In this document: piece by piece, positions 32,862-42,120 of the stretch
Layout of the letters: each line of letters starts with the position of its first letter
Position numbering within the stretch: the stretch's first letter is position 1
NCBI GenBank assembly: GCA_018816865.1
Contig: JAHIUW010000007.1
Span: forward strand, 101,581-165,580
Reading direction: 5' to 3'
Origin: Pseudomonadota bacterium
GTDB taxonomy: Bacteria; Desulfobacterota; Desulfovibrionia; Desulfovibrionales; Desulfovibrionaceae
Length of the DNA: 64,000 bases
Program-made: the position numbers and the translations under genes
The notes under the pieces: model-generated
Databases searched by the model: none
Told to the model about the DNA's origin: nothing
Seen by the model: only the letters and a program-made list of their open reading frames with translations

Positions 32862-33299
32862 CTAATCGCCGTTTTCCAGCTCAACATTCATGGCATTGAC
32901 CGGGCAGACCCGGGTGCACATGCCGCAGGCAGTGCAGATTTCAGAGTCGAATTCCACTTTGCGCGACTCGGGATTTACGCATAACGCCTTGCTGGCGCAC
33001 AGCGAGGTGCACAGCCCACAGTCGATGCATGCCTCTTCGTTGCGCGAGATCTTCTGGGCGACGTTTTCGGTCTTGATCCCCTGGTCCTTCAGGTACTGGA
33101 TGCCTTTCTTGTAGTTGTCGCTCGTCCCGGTCAGCTCAAGGGTCATCCGGCCCTCGCCGCGGGGCAGGATATGGGCCGAAAGGATATTGAAGGTCAGGTC
33201 ATAGAGCCTGGTCAGGTTGCACATGATGGGCCGTCCCGACCTTTCAGGCGGGAACTTGAGATAGACGACCTTGCGCTGGGTCTTGCTGGTGGTGGCCAT
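32862..33299 (-). CDS. NIL-domain ferredoxin (2[4Fe-4S])
   Basis: The 145-residue protein starts with a NIL-type small alpha/beta domain (residues ~8-80, VVYLKFPPERSGRPIMCNL, ending DNYKKGIQYLKDQG). Two [4Fe-4S] cluster sites follow: CIDCGLCTSLCASKAL and CTACGMCTRVCPVNAM. NIL domains are found at the C-terminus of methionine ABC transporter ATPases and, fused to ferredoxins, in sulfate reducers and methanogens, where a role in sulfur transfer or homocysteine synthesis has been discussed. It sits in the ileS operon, 39 bases after the cpoB-like gene. The true electron partner here is unknown. Confidence 0.85.
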   Translation of the reverse strand: MATTSKTQRKVVYLKFPPERSGRPIMCNLTRLYDLTFNILSAHILPRGEGRMTLELTGTSDNYKKGIQYLKDQGIKTENVAQKISRNEEACIDCGLCTSLCASKALCVNPESRKVEFDSEICTACGMCTRVCPVNAMNVELENGD

Positions 33300-33338
33300 A
33301 TGAATCTCCGGCTGTCCGGACCCCGTCCGGAGCCCGTC

Positions 33339-34280
33339 TTAGTCTGTTTGTTTCAGGATGGACTCGGCGCGCTTGCCTTCGGCGGTGGTGGGGAATTTTT
33401 TGGCAACATCGCTCAGCAGGAGCTTGCCGGCTTTCACGCGTCCCAGACGCATGAAGGAGATTCCCTGCTTCAGAAGCGAAGTGGGGTACTTGGGGCTCTT
33501 CTGATGCTTGTCGATGACCACCTGATACTTCAAGACCGCGCGGGCGTATTCCTTGATCTGGAAATAACATTCACCCTGCCAGAAGAGGGCGTTGGGAACA
33601 AGCTGATGATTGGGAAATGAGGATGCAAATTCGTCCCACAGGGCGATGCCCTGGCGATAGTCCCTGGCTTCGAAGGCTGCCCGGGCGCTCTTGTAGAGGG
33701 TGGATGCAGCATCCGCATTGATGGCGATTTCGGGCTGTGTGCCTTGGGGTGCCGGCGCGGTTGTTTGTGCCGGTGTTGTGGCGACATTGTCCGCAGAGGC
33801 TGCCGCCTCGTCGCTGGCGGGCGTCTCGGCATCCGGGGCAGCGGCAGAAGCCGCATCCACGGGCTCAAGGATGTCGGGCGTTGCCGGGCCGGGGTCCGGG
33901 ATCCGTTCGGCGCGGATGGCCGCCAGATCCACATCGGCACCCAGTTGGGAATTCAGGCGCTGCCAGCCGATCTTCAGGTCTTTCACGTCCTCGGCCACGG
34001 CCTCTGCGGCTTCGCTTTCGGATTTCATGACCTGGATCTGACGGTTCAGTGCGGCGAGTTCGTTTTTGGCCTCAGCCAACTCCTGACGCATGCTCTGAAC
34101 CTGGGCCCAGGTGTCGGCCTTTTGCGGGTCCACTTCGCTTTGCTGGTCGACCTTGGCTTCCAGAGCATCGAGGCGCAACTGCTGTTCGTAGACGCGGTTG
34201 TCCAGGGTCCGGACGTCGTCCGGCTTGACACAGGCGCTCAGGGACAAACAGGCCATGAAGACTATCAAGATGCGTTTCAT
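33339..34280 (-). CDS. YbgF/CpoB-like TPR lipoprotein
   Basis: The 313-residue protein begins with a lipoprotein signal (MKRILIVFMACLSLSAC). A coiled-coil region with RLDALEAKVDQQ and QSMRQELAEAKNELAAL follows. Then comes a Pro/Ala/Thr-rich linker and C-terminal TPR-like repeats (AFEARDYRQGIALWDEF, PNALFWQGECYFQIKEYARA). That order matches YbgF/CpoB, which helps coordinate the Tol-Pal system with peptidoglycan synthesis. Unlike Escherichia coli CpoB it appears lipid-anchored. No tol or pal genes are adjacent. The ATG overlaps the end of the small PLDc_N gene by 4 bases (ATGA), indicating translational coupling. Confidence 0.8.
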   Translation of the reverse strand: MKRILIVFMACLSLSACVKPDDVRTLDNRVYEQQLRLDALEAKVDQQSEVDPQKADTWAQVQSMRQELAEAKNELAALNRQIQVMKSESEAAEAVAEDVKDLKIGWQRLNSQLGADVDLAAIRAERIPDPGPATPDILEPVDAASAAAPDAETPASDEAAASADNVATTPAQTTAPAPQGTQPEIAINADAASTLYKSARAAFEARDYRQGIALWDEFASSFPNHQLVPNALFWQGECYFQIKEYARAVLKYQVVIDKHQKSPKYPTSLLKQGISFMRLGRVKAGKLLLSDVAKKFPTTAEGKRAESILKQTD

Positions 34281-34498
34281 TTGGATTCCTTCCCTCTTGT
34301 GCGTCCCCAGATCAGGTAGGCCAGGCCTCCGATAAAGGGGATGAATACGGCCACAACCAGCCAGATCAGCTTTTCCTGAATCGTGGGAAACTCCCGCCAA
34401 TACGCATGGTAAATAGCCCAAAAGGATATGGATATGCAAATCACAGTAACAGCCAGTACGCCCATGAACCAGGGGGGCAGGTTGGCGAGCATCTCCAT
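34277..34498 (-). CDS. small PLDc_N-type membrane protein (73 aa)
   Basis: The 73-residue protein has two membrane helices (VLAVTVICISISFWAIYHA and LIWLVVAVFIPFIGGLAYLI) and ends with WGRTRGK. This is the phospholipase D-nuclease N-terminal (PLDc_N) type domain found at the start of cardiolipin synthases and as short stand-alone proteins. No catalytic HKD motif is present, so it is not itself an enzyme. GGAGG precedes the ATG. It overlaps lspA by one base and the cpoB-like gene by four, so it is a coupled part of the operon. Confidence 0.8.
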   Translation of the reverse strand: MEMLANLPPWFMGVLAVTVICISISFWAIYHAYWREFPTIQEKLIWLVVAVFIPFIGGLAYLIWGRTRGKESK

Positions 34499-35019
34499 CA
34501 GGAGTCCTCCCTTTCGTGGCGGTCGTTCCCGGATCTCCGGACACGCCGCTCGGTGATATAGAACGAGATCAGCAGGATGGTGACGCCGCAGGAGATGCCG
34601 ATATCGGCCACATTGAAGGCCGGCCAGTGCCATCCGGCAATGGAGAAGTCCAGAAAGTCGACCACATAGCCGATGCGGATGCGGTCGATCAGGTTGCCCA
34701 CGGCACCGCCGAGCAGCAGCCCCAGCCCTGTGGAGGCCAGGGGCTCGTTGCCGTAGCCGATCTTGAGCAGGTAGACGATGACCCCACAGGCCAAGAGCGA
34801 GGTGCAGATGAAGAATGGCCGTTGCCAGTCGATGGATTGATCGCCCAGGAATCCGAAGGCCGCGCCCTTGTTGAGCACATAGACCAGATCGAAAAATCCG
34901 GGGATGACCGTCAGGGACTCGTAGCGCAAGCCGCTGGACAGCACCCAGAGTTTGGTTGCCAGGTCCAGGGCCAGCACGATGGCGCCTAGGACCAGGGGGT
35001 AGGTGTATTTCGAGCGCAT
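34498..35019 (-). CDS. lspA: lipoprotein signal peptidase
   Basis: The 173-residue inner-membrane aspartic protease cleaves prolipoprotein signal peptides after lipid attachment. It has four membrane helices, the N-terminal D-xxTK motif (LDLATKLWVL), NKGAAFGFL, and the catalytic Asp pair in GNLIDRIRIGYVVDF and FNVADIGI. A basic, charged tail follows the last helix. ileS lies 22 bases upstream, the widespread ileS-lspA pairing. Many lipoproteins in this window (three to five candidates) would be its substrates. Confidence 0.96.
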   Translation of the reverse strand: MRSKYTYPLVLGAIVLALDLATKLWVLSSGLRYESLTVIPGFFDLVYVLNKGAAFGFLGDQSIDWQRPFFICTSLLACGVIVYLLKIGYGNEPLASTGLGLLLGGAVGNLIDRIRIGYVVDFLDFSIAGWHWPAFNVADIGISCGVTILLISFYITERRVRRSGNDRHEREDS

Positions 35020-35041
35020 GTGGGTTCCAGCCTCCAGGGGC

Positions 35042-37870
35042 CTAGTCCTCGATGCCTTCGGCGTGGATCACGCCGGTGCAGCGGGGGCAAAGGTTGGGGT
35101 GCAGAGCATCCGAGCCCAGTTGCTCGTTGAATTTCCAACAGCGTTCGCATTTCTCGCCCGGGGCGACGGCCACGGCGATCTTCAGTCCCTCGACCTCTTC
35201 GCTGACGTAAGCGTCTGCCGGTGCGTCGGCCAAGGGAGCCAGAACAGCCTTGGAGACGATGCAAACCTCTTCAAGGTCTATACCCGGGGCCTGCAAATCG
35301 TCCAGCAAGTCGTCCCGGACATAGATGGTGATGTGCGTGTTCAGGCTGTGCCCCACGACCCCGGCCTTGCGCACGGGTTCGATGGCGCGGCTGATCTCGT
35401 CGCGCACATGGGACACGGTCTCCCACAGGTGGCGGGTCGGCTCATCCAAGAGGTAGGTGCGGTCCATGGCGAAGCGCATGGCCAACACGGTCTTCACGTC
35501 CGGGCGCACGGATTCCGGCAGATGCTGGAAGGCCTCCTCGGCGGTGAAGGTCATCACCGGGGCGATGTCGGAGATGAGCGTCATCAGGATCTGCCACAGG
35601 GCGGTCTGGGCCGAGCGGCGTTCCAGGGAGTCCACGGCCGAGACGTACAGTCGGTCCTTGACGATATCCAGATAGAATGCCGACAGCTCGGTCACGCACA
35701 TGTTGTGCAGGGCGTGAAAGACACGGTGGAATTCGAATTCATCGTAACCGCGCCGTACGCGATCGTGGATGCCGGCCACCATGGTCATGACGTACCTGTC
35801 CAGGGGCAGCATCTCGGCGGCGGACACGGCGTGCTTGGCTGGGTCAAAGTCGCCCAGGTTGCCCAGCAGGTAGCGCAGGGTGTTGCGGATGCGACGGTAG
35901 GCGTCCACCAGGCGCGACAGGATGTCGTCGGAGATGCGCACGTCGTCCTGGTAGTTCACGGAGGCGACCCACATGCGCAGGATGTCCGCGCCATGTTTGT
36001 CGATGATCTCCTGCGGGGCGACCACGTTGCCGACGGATTTGGACATCTTCTTGCCCTCGCCGTCCACCACATAGCCGTGGGTCAGCACGGATTTGTAAGG
36101 TGCGCAGCCGCGTGTGCCCACACTGGCCAGCAGCGAGGAGTGGAACCAGCCGCGGTGCTGGTCGGAGCCTTCCAGATACATGTCCGTGGGGAAACGCAGC
36201 TCGGGTCGTTTTTCGGCCACGGCAGCAAAACTTGTGCCCGAGTCGAACCACACGTCCAGGATGTCGTCCTCTTTTTCCCAGTGGGTGCTGCCGCAGTGCG
36301 GGCAGGTCAGGCCAGAGGGCACGACATCCTCCATGGAGGCCTCGAACCAGTAGTCGCAGCCGCGTTCGTGGGTCTCGAACTTGTCCACGATGCCCGTGAC
36401 CCAGTCCTTGTCGAACCAGGCCTCGTCGCAGCCCTTGCAGAGCAGGGCCACGATGGGCACCCCCCAGTTGCGCTGACGCGAGATGCACCAGTCCGGGCGG
36501 GATTCGATCATGCTGTAAATGCGCTCGCGGCCCCAGGCCGGAATCCAATGCACATCATTGTTGATGGCTTTCAGGGCCTTTTTGCGCAAGTCGTTGCGCT
36601 CCATGGAGATGAACCACTGGGTGGTGGCGCGGTAGATGACGGGCTTCTTGCAACGCCAGCAGTGGGGGTAGGAGTGGGAAATCTTCTTTTGGGCCAGCAG
36701 ACGACCGTGCTCTTCGAGCTTGGCGATGACCAGTGGGTTGGCATCTTCCACGCGCAGTCCGGCAAAGAATTCGACGCTGGACAGGAAGCGGCCCTGGTCG
36801 TCCAGGGGCGAGAGCACCTCAAGGTCGTATTTGAGGGCCATCTCGTAGTCCTCGCGGCCATGGCCGGGGGCGGTGTGCACGCAGCCGGTACCGGACTCCA
36901 GGGTCACGTGGTCGCCCAGGACAATCACGGATTTACGGTCGTAGAAGGGGTGCGTGGCCGCAAGACCCTCGAACTTCTCGCCGCTGACCGTGGCCAGGAC
37001 GTTGTAATCGGTCCAACCGAACTTCCCGGCGCAATCTTCCAGCAGGCCCTCGGCCAGCAGGAACTGCTCTCCGCCGGTCTCCACCAGGACGTAGTCGAAC
37101 TCGGGATGCAGGGCCACGGCCATGTTGGAGGGCAGGGTCCAGGGGGTGGTGGTCCAGATGACCACAAAGGCCTTGGTCGGGTCGGCCTGGGGCACGACAT
37201 CCTTCAAGCGGGCATCGTTCAGGGGAAAGCGCACATAGATCGAAGGCGAGGTGTGATCGGCGTATTCCACCTCGGCCTCGGCCAGGGCGGTTTCGCAGTC
37301 GTTGCACCAGTAGATGGGCTTCTTGGAGCGCACCACGGAGCCCTTGGCCATGAACTTGCCCAGCTCGCGGGCCGTGGCGGCCTCGTACACGGGTTTCATG
37401 GTCAGATAGGGATCGTCCCAAGTGCCCATGACGCCCAGGCGCTTGAACTCGCCGCGCTGCACGTCCACCCATTTCTCGGCGTAGCTGCGGCAGATCTTGC
37501 GGATGGTCAGGGCGGGCAGATCGGTCTTGCCCTTTTCGCGCAGCTCCGCGGAGACCTTGTGCTCGATGGGCAGGCCGTGACAGTCCCAGCCCGGCACGTA
37601 TTCGGCCTTTTTGCCGCTCATGTTCCGGGACTTGACGATGATATCCTTGAGGACCTTGTTCAGGGTGGTGCCGAGGTGGATATGCCCATTGGCGTAGGGC
37701 GGGCCGTCGTGCAGCACGTACCGATCCTGGCCTTCGTTGGCGGCGACCATGATGGAGTAGGCGTCAATCTCTTCCCAGAACTTGAGCATCTCTGGTTCGC
37801 GCTGGACGAGATTGGCCTTCATGGGAAAAGAGGTGCCGGGAAGGTGCAGGGTTTTCTTGTAGTCACTCAT
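35042..37870 (-). CDS. ileS: isoleucyl-tRNA synthetase
   Basis: The 942-residue class I synthetase has the HIGH motif as GHIHLG at residues 62-67 and KMSKS at 608-612. The editing (CP1) domain has [17 protein letters not shown]. The C-terminal zinc finger reads [12 protein letters not shown] followed by CPRCTG. Length matches bacterial IleS. It charges tRNA-Ile in the cytoplasm. It is the first gene of a seven-gene minus-strand operon. The 200 bases upstream (to 38075) show no T-box or other RNA control element that I can identify. Confidence 0.97.
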   Translation of the reverse strand: MSDYKKTLHLPGTSFPMKANLVQREPEMLKFWEEIDAYSIMVAANEGQDRYVLHDGPPYANGHIHLGTTLNKVLKDIIVKSRNMSGKKAEYVPGWDCHGLPIEHKVSAELREKGKTDLPALTIRKICRSYAEKWVDVQRGEFKRLGVMGTWDDPYLTMKPVYEAATARELGKFMAKGSVVRSKKPIYWCNDCETALAEAEVEYADHTSPSIYVRFPLNDARLKDVVPQADPTKAFVVIWTTTPWTLPSNMAVALHPEFDYVLVETGGEQFLLAEGLLEDCAGKFGWTDYNVLATVSGEKFEGLAATHPFYDRKSVIVLGDHVTLESGTGCVHTAPGHGREDYEMALKYDLEVLSPLDDQGRFLSSVEFFAGLRVEDANPLVIAKLEEHGRLLAQKKISHSYPHCWRCKKPVIYRATTQWFISMERNDLRKKALKAINNDVHWIPAWGRERIYSMIESRPDWCISRQRNWGVPIVALLCKGCDEAWFDKDWVTGIVDKFETHERGCDYWFEASMEDVVPSGLTCPHCGSTHWEKEDDILDVWFDSGTSFAAVAEKRPELRFPTDMYLEGSDQHRGWFHSSLLASVGTRGCAPYKSVLTHGYVVDGEGKKMSKSVGNVVAPQEIIDKHGADILRMWVASVNYQDDVRISDDILSRLVDAYRRIRNTLRYLLGNLGDFDPAKHAVSAAEMLPLDRYVMTMVAGIHDRVRRGYDEFEFHRVFHALHNMCVTELSAFYLDIVKDRLYVSAVDSLERRSAQTALWQILMTLISDIAPVMTFTAEEAFQHLPESVRPDVKTVLAMRFAMDRTYLLDEPTRHLWETVSHVRDEISRAIEPVRKAGVVGHSLNTHITIYVRDDLLDDLQAPGIDLEEVCIVSKAVLAPLADAPADAYVSEEVEGLKIAVAVAPGEKCERCWKFNEQLGSDALHPNLCPRCTGVIHAEGIED

Positions 37871-38075
37871 TGGATTTTCAAGTCCTTGTACTAATAGTGG
37901 CGGTTTCGAAACGGGGACGCCAGACTATTCAAATGGGGTACAAAGTCAAGAAAAGAGCGGCCGGACATCAGCCGATGGCCCCGGATGAGCGAAGAAGGGC
38001 AAGCAACCGCCGCGGGAGGCGATGGCCGGAAGACGAGCCAAAGGCGTGGCAATGGAGAAAGGTCAAACAGCGGGC

Positions 38076-38594
38076 TCAGACCGTGAGCACCGCCGAAAGG
38101 CCAGAACTGGTCAGGTCGCGTTGGGCCAGCGACAGTAAGCGTTGGGCCGCAAGGCTGGCGACCCTGCTGTGGTCGGCCACGCTGCGTTCCAGGGACAGTG
38201 GCGTGCGCATGGCGCATCTGCTGACCTGGGGGCGGGGATTTTTTACGGACAAGGACGCGCGTAGATCATTTCTGGAGATGCCCTGGCGATGCAGACTCAG
38301 CCTCTGCGTACGCTGGTTCGGGGCGACGACCACGGGCTTCAACTGCCTGCTCTGCTTGTAAGGCCGGGCATAGGTGGTGGGCACCACCTTCATGCGTACA
38401 GAATGACTCCTTACGGCATCACCGGACAGGCCCTGGGCCGAGGCTTGGCCCGAGGTCTGGGTGGGGGCAGAGGCCGTCATCGAAGTGACGCCGGAAGTCT
38501 GCATGGCGGCTTCGGGGCCGGGGGCGGCGGCGATGGTGCTGAAACCGGTCAGCAGGATCACGCACAAGGGCAAAAGCAGCAGGGTGTAACGCAT
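38076..38594 (-). CDS. exported basic protein of unknown function
   Basis: The 172-residue protein starts with a clear signal peptide (MRYTLLLLPLCVILLTGFS, cleavage probably after AAA). A Ser/Thr/Gln/Ala-rich low-complexity stretch follows. The C-terminal half is basic, with SRQLKPVVVAPNQRTQRL, and has no recognised domain and a single cysteine. It lies 205 bases upstream of ileS on the same strand, so it might share transcription. It could be a periplasmic protein; there is no stronger clue. Confidence 0.5.
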   Translation of the reverse strand: MRYTLLLLPLCVILLTGFSTIAAAPGPEAAMQTSGVTSMTASAPTQTSGQASAQGLSGDAVRSHSVRMKVVPTTYARPYKQSRQLKPVVVAPNQRTQRLSLHRQGISRNDLRASLSVKNPRPQVSRCAMRTPLSLERSVADHSRVASLAAQRLLSLAQRDLTSSGLSAVLTV

Positions 38595-38904
38595 TGAATC
38601 CTCTCAACAATCGCTAGAGTTTGTCTTGCGGAATGTGAATAGTGTTGTCCCTCAGGGGCCATACGAAATCTTTGCAACGGTCGGGCCAGGACGATTTTTG
38701 CCAGGAATGACAAGGGGAAAATCGAGCATGAGGGTCAACGCAACGCGTAGCGACAAGGTCTTGACTCTTTCCAGATGATAAAACCGCTGCCCGCAAGACA
38801 GCGCAAAAGTCTAGACACCGCTTGTCCGGACCATGCCACAAGGCAAATTCTGGGGGGGGGAGGGGATCTCTCGACAGTGGAGCGAAGGGGCCTTGAGCGG
38901 GCTT

Positions 38905-39142
38905 ACGAAGGTGGTGACACTGGACGTGGAATGGGATAGTTTCCGGACTCGCTTGATGGTCGTCCTGCCAAGGACGGTAATAGGGAACCCGGTGAGAATC
39001 CGGGGCGGCCCCGCCGCTGTGATTCCGGCCTTTGCCCAGGCAGAGGAAGCTTTTCGCTCACACACCCACTGCCCGGTTGCGTGCAACGCGCCACCAGGGT
39101 GGGAAGGGGAGACGAAAACCGGAAGAGTCAGAAGACCTGCCA
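38905..39142 (+). ncRNA. cobalamin (B12) riboswitch
   Basis: The conserved core is visible as TAGGGAACCCGGTGAGAATC at 38981-39000. It is followed by CGGGGCGGCCCCGCCGCTGT (39001-39020), which holds the B12-box-type element. The 3' end reads AGTCAGAAGACCTGCC at 39126-39141. This layout matches adenosylcobalamin-sensing riboswitches, which switch off downstream genes when cobalamin is plentiful. The 5' limit is estimated. It precedes a cobalt-insertion, transport and corrin-methylation cluster, exactly the expected target. No clear terminator stem is obvious between it and the cbiK start, so translational or Rho-linked control is possible. Confidence 0.92.
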
Positions 39143-39309
39143 TGAAGCCCTGCACCCGCCGCCTGGGCAACGAGGGCATTTGCCCGGTGGGTTTGACGCC
39201 GTTGGTGCGCGTCCGGTGCAGACCTGGTTCTCGGCCATCCGCCGGGGCCGGGACACTTCATTCCTTTTTACAGGCCGCCCACCTGTTCGAACGCTGGAGG
39301 TTTTAGCCG

Positions 39310-40194
39310 ATGCGTCTCGTTCATGGCCGCCGCACGCCTTGCATCCTGTTTATGGCGTTGCTGCTTGTTCTTTCGTCTCTTCCCGCTTTTGCCGGGCATT
39401 CGGATGCCCCTGCCGTCAAGAAGGGCATCCTGCTCGTGGCCTTCGGCACCTCGGAGCCCGAGGCCCGCGTGGCCTTTGATCATCTGGGTGAACTGGCCGC
39501 CAAGCGTTTCCCGGCTGTCCCGGTGCGCTGGGCCTACACCTCGAACATCATCAGAAAGAAAATCGCCAAACAGGGTCTGATGACGGACTCGGTGCCCGTG
39601 GCCCTGGCCAAGATGGTGGAAGAGGGCTTCACGCACATCGCCGTGCAGTCCCTGCATACCATCCCCGGTGAGGAGTTTCATGAAAAGCTGCTGGGCGTGG
39701 TCAACGGCTTCCGCTCTCTGGCGACGATCAGCGTCGGCAGCCCCCTGATGACCTCGCCCCAGGACATGGAAACCGTGGTCAAGGCCATCCAAGCCACCAT
39801 TCCTGCTGCACGCAAGGCCGATGAGGTCGTGCTGCTCATGGGGCACGGCACGCACCACCCGGGCAACATCTATTACCCCGGCCTGCAATGGTATCTCTCC
39901 ACGCGCGCCCCTCTGGTCTTCGTGGGCACCGTGGAAGGGACCCCCAGCCTGGATGACGTGCTGGCCGAACTCGAAGGTCGCAAGGTGCGCAAGATATGGC
40001 TGATGCCGCTGATGAGCGTGGCTGGCGATCATGCCCGCAACGACATGGCCGGTCCCGAGGACGATTCCTGGACGTCCATCCTTACGGCCAAGGGCTACAA
40101 GGTTGAAAGTGTGCTCAAGGGTACCGCCGAGTATGATGCCTTTGCCAGTCTCTGGATCGATCACCTGCAGGTCGCCTTCGAGCGTCTGGATTAA
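39310..40194 (+). CDS. cbiK: periplasmic sirohydrochlorin cobaltochelatase (CbiK type)
   Basis: The 294-residue protein carries a signal peptide (CILFMALLLVLSSLPAFA) and a CbiK chelatase fold. Metal-site histidines are His179 in LLMGHGTHHPGN and His241 in SVAGDHARND. LHTIPGEEFH adds further conserved residues. CbiK inserts Co2+ (or Fe2+) into sirohydrochlorin; Desulfovibrio vulgaris is known to have a cytoplasmic and a periplasmic form (CbiKP), and this one matches the exported form. GGAGG lies 9 bases before the ATG. It follows the cobalamin riboswitch and precedes transporter genes. Because precorrin substrates are cytoplasmic, the exported enzyme may mainly bind or handle metal or haem near the transporter. 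Confidence 0.92.
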   Translation: MRLVHGRRTPCILFMALLLVLSSLPAFAGHSDAPAVKKGILLVAFGTSEPEARVAFDHLGELAAKRFPAVPVRWAYTSNIIRKKIAKQGLMTDSVPVALAKMVEEGFTHIAVQSLHTIPGEEFHEKLLGVVNGFRSLATISVGSPLMTSPQDMETVVKAIQATIPAARKADEVVLLMGHGTHHPGNIYYPGLQWYLSTRAPLVFVGTVEGTPSLDDVLAELEGRKVRKIWLMPLMSVAGDHARNDMAGPEDDSWTSILTAKGYKVESVLKGTAEYDAFASLWIDHLQVAFERLD

Positions 40195-40210
40195 CGAGAG
40201 GATCGGGGGC

Positions 40211-41281
40211 GTGGATAGGCAATTCAGCGTAACGGAATCCCGGCGTAAAACTCGGCTGATGGTCCTTGGAGGACTGTTGGCCGTGGGCTCCCTGGCGTCC
40301 GTCTTCGCAGGCTGCCTGTTCGGCCCCCTGTCCATTCCCGCGGCCCAGGTCGCCGAGCACCTGGGCACTCTTTTCGGCTTCAATGCCGGGCAGAGCCTGG
40401 ACCCGGCCATGGGGCTGGTGGTCAACGACATCCGCCTGCCCCGGGCCTGTCTGGCCTGGCTGGCCGGGGCCTCGCTGGCCGCTGCGGGGGCCGTGTTCCA
40501 GGGGATTCTGCAAAACCCTCTGGCCGACCCCTTCACCATCGGCGTGTCCACGGGTGCGGCCTTCGGGGCCTCGCTGGCCATCTTCCTTGGCGTGGCCTCA
40601 TTGCCGCTCTGGCTGGGCATGGGCGTCTTGCCCCTGGCCGCCATGGCGGGTGCTGTCCTGGCCCTGGCGGCAGTCATCGCCCTGGGGCGCGTGGCGGGCC
40701 GTTTGCGGCGCGAAACCGTGGTCCTGGCGGGCATCGTGGTGGCCACCTTTCTGTCCGCGCTGATCTCCCTGCTCAAGTCTCTGGATGAGGAAGCCGTGGC
40801 GGGCATTGTTTTTTGGGTGATGGGCAGCTTTCAGGGGCGGAGCTGGGAGCACGTGGCCTTTGCCTGGCCGTACATGTTGTTCGGCGGTCTGGCTGCCCTG
40901 GTCTGGGCCAGGGAAATCGATTTGCTGTCCATGGGCGATTCCCAGGCGCGGCTGCTCGGCCTGGACGTTGACCGTTCGAGGCTGAAACTGCTGCTGGCCG
41001 CCAGTCTGATGACCGGCGCGGCGGTGTCCGTGTCCGGGGTCATCGGCTTTGTGGGGCTGGTGGTGCCGCATCTGGTGCGCCTGATCATCGGTGCGGAGCA
41101 TCGTCCCCTGGTGCTGGTCTCGGCCCTGGCCGGGGGCGTGGTGCTCATCTGGTCCGACGTGGTCGCGCGCATCATCCTCTCCGGAGGGCAGGAATTGCCC
41201 GTGGGCGTGATCACAGCGCTCTTGGGCGGCCCGTTCTTCTGCCTGCTCCTACGCCGTCGGGCCGGGAGGGCCTCACTATGA
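40211..41281 (+). CDS. FecCD-type ABC transporter permease (cobalamin/metal-chelate uptake)
   Basis: The ~356-residue protein has the FecCD layout of about ten membrane helices. Landmarks are NDIRLPRACLAWLAGASLAAAG, FQGILQNPLADPFTIGVSTG, the conserved ETVVLAGIVVATF, VSGVIGFVGLVVPHLVRLIIG, and ARIILSGGQELPVGVITALLGGPFF at the end (each motif given in part). A GTG at 40211 with GAGAGG just upstream is the preferred start; ATG 40259 would cut into the first helix. It overlaps the ATPase gene by the ATGA at 41278-41281. With the ATPase and binding protein it forms an importer of iron- or cobalt-corrinoid type. Cobalamin riboswitch control favours a corrinoid or cobalt-chelate substrate. Confidence 0.9.
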   Translation: MDRQFSVTESRRKTRLMVLGGLLAVGSLASVFAGCLFGPLSIPAAQVAEHLGTLFGFNAGQSLDPAMGLVVNDIRLPRACLAWLAGASLAAAGAVFQGILQNPLADPFTIGVSTGAAFGASLAIFLGVASLPLWLGMGVLPLAAMAGAVLALAAVIALGRVAGRLRRETVVLAGIVVATFLSALISLLKSLDEEAVAGIVFWVMGSFQGRSWEHVAFAWPYMLFGGLAALVWAREIDLLSMGDSQARLLGLDVDRSRLKLLLAASLMTGAAVSVSGVIGFVGLVVPHLVRLIIGAEHRPLVLVSALAGGVVLIWSDVVARIILSGGQELPVGVITALLGGPFFCLLLRRRAGRASL

Positions 41282-42120
41282 TTCGCGCCACGGACTTGGG
41301 CTGCGCCCATGGGGGACGCCAGGTGCTGCGGGACGTGGAGCTGGTCCTGCATCCGGGCAAGATCGTCGGCCTGCTGGGTCCCAATGGCAGTGGCAAGACC
41401 ACGCTCATTTCCACGCTGGCGGGTATCCTGCCCCCGGCAGCGGGCCACGTGACCCACGGCAAAGACCGGGCCGACGTACATGCCATGTCGGCCTGTGAAC
41501 GTGCCCGACGCATCGCCTGCGTACCGCAACGGGCGGAAACGACCTTTGCCCTGCGCTGCTGCTCGGTGGTGCTCATGGGACGCTGGGCCCACCAGCGGGG
41601 CTGGCTGAGCAGCGACAGCGCCGAAGACCATGAGCTGGCCCGATCCTGCATGCGCCAGGCCGGGATTGAGTCCCTCTGGGATCGGCCAGTGGATCAGATC
41701 TCCGGGGGCGAGCTGCAACGGGTACTCTTTGCCCGGGCCCTGGCCCAGGAGGCCAAGACGCTGCTGCTCGACGAGCCCACGGCCAGCATGGACCTGGCCG
41801 GGACAGTGGCCCTGTTCGATCTGGTGCGTGAATTGGCCTTGTCCGGGACTTCGGCGCTGGTTGCCGTGCACGACATCAATCTGGCCGCCCTGTACTGCGA
41901 TCACCTCTATTTTTTAAAAGACGGACGTGTGGCCGCCCAGGGCCCCACGCGGGATGTATTCGATGAACAGACACTCAGTCATATCTTCGGGACCCGGGTC
42001 CTGGTGGGCCCGCATCCGGGAACAGGCGCGCCGCAGGCGCATTTTGTGCCGGGCGGCGGGGCATTTACTCCTTCCGGTGCTTCTTCTGCTCCTGTTCGCG
42101 GCGGGTCCGGCCAGCGCTGA
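41278..42120 (+). CDS. ABC transporter ATP-binding protein (BtuD/FecE type)
   Basis: The 280-residue ATPase has Walker A GPNGSGKTT near residue 34, Q-loop ACVPQRAE, signature ISGGELQRV, Walker B TLLLDEPTASMD and H-loop AVHDINLAAL, all in the normal order. It energises the FecCD permease encoded upstream, with which it shares a 4-base overlap. The C-terminus extends ~30 residues past the usual end with a Gly/Pro/Ala-rich tail that overlaps the next reading frame (signal region of the binding protein), so that tail is likely not conserved. Confidence 0.93.
   Translation: MIRATDLGCAHGGRQVLRDVELVLHPGKIVGLLGPNGSGKTTLISTLAGILPPAAGHVTHGKDRADVHAMSACERARRIACVPQRAETTFALRCCSVVLMGRWAHQRGWLSSDSAEDHELARSCMRQAGIESLWDRPVDQISGGELQRVLFARALAQEAKTLLLDEPTASMDLAGTVALFDLVRELALSGTSALVAVHDINLAALYCDHLYFLKDGRVAAQGPTRDVFDEQTLSHIFGTRVLVGPHPGTGAPQAHFVPGGGAFTPSGASSAPVRGGSGQR

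Noticed and set aside
35003..37894. A 963-codon plus-strand open frame opposite ileS
   Set aside because: It mirrors ileS, which has all synthetase motifs. The composition is typical of antisense frames in GC-rich genes.
38595..38904. G-run and AT-rich stretch before the riboswitch as a separate element
   Set aside because: A G9 run near 38855 and low-complexity sequence are visible, but no stem, gene or motif stands out; it is probably just leader and promoter sequence.
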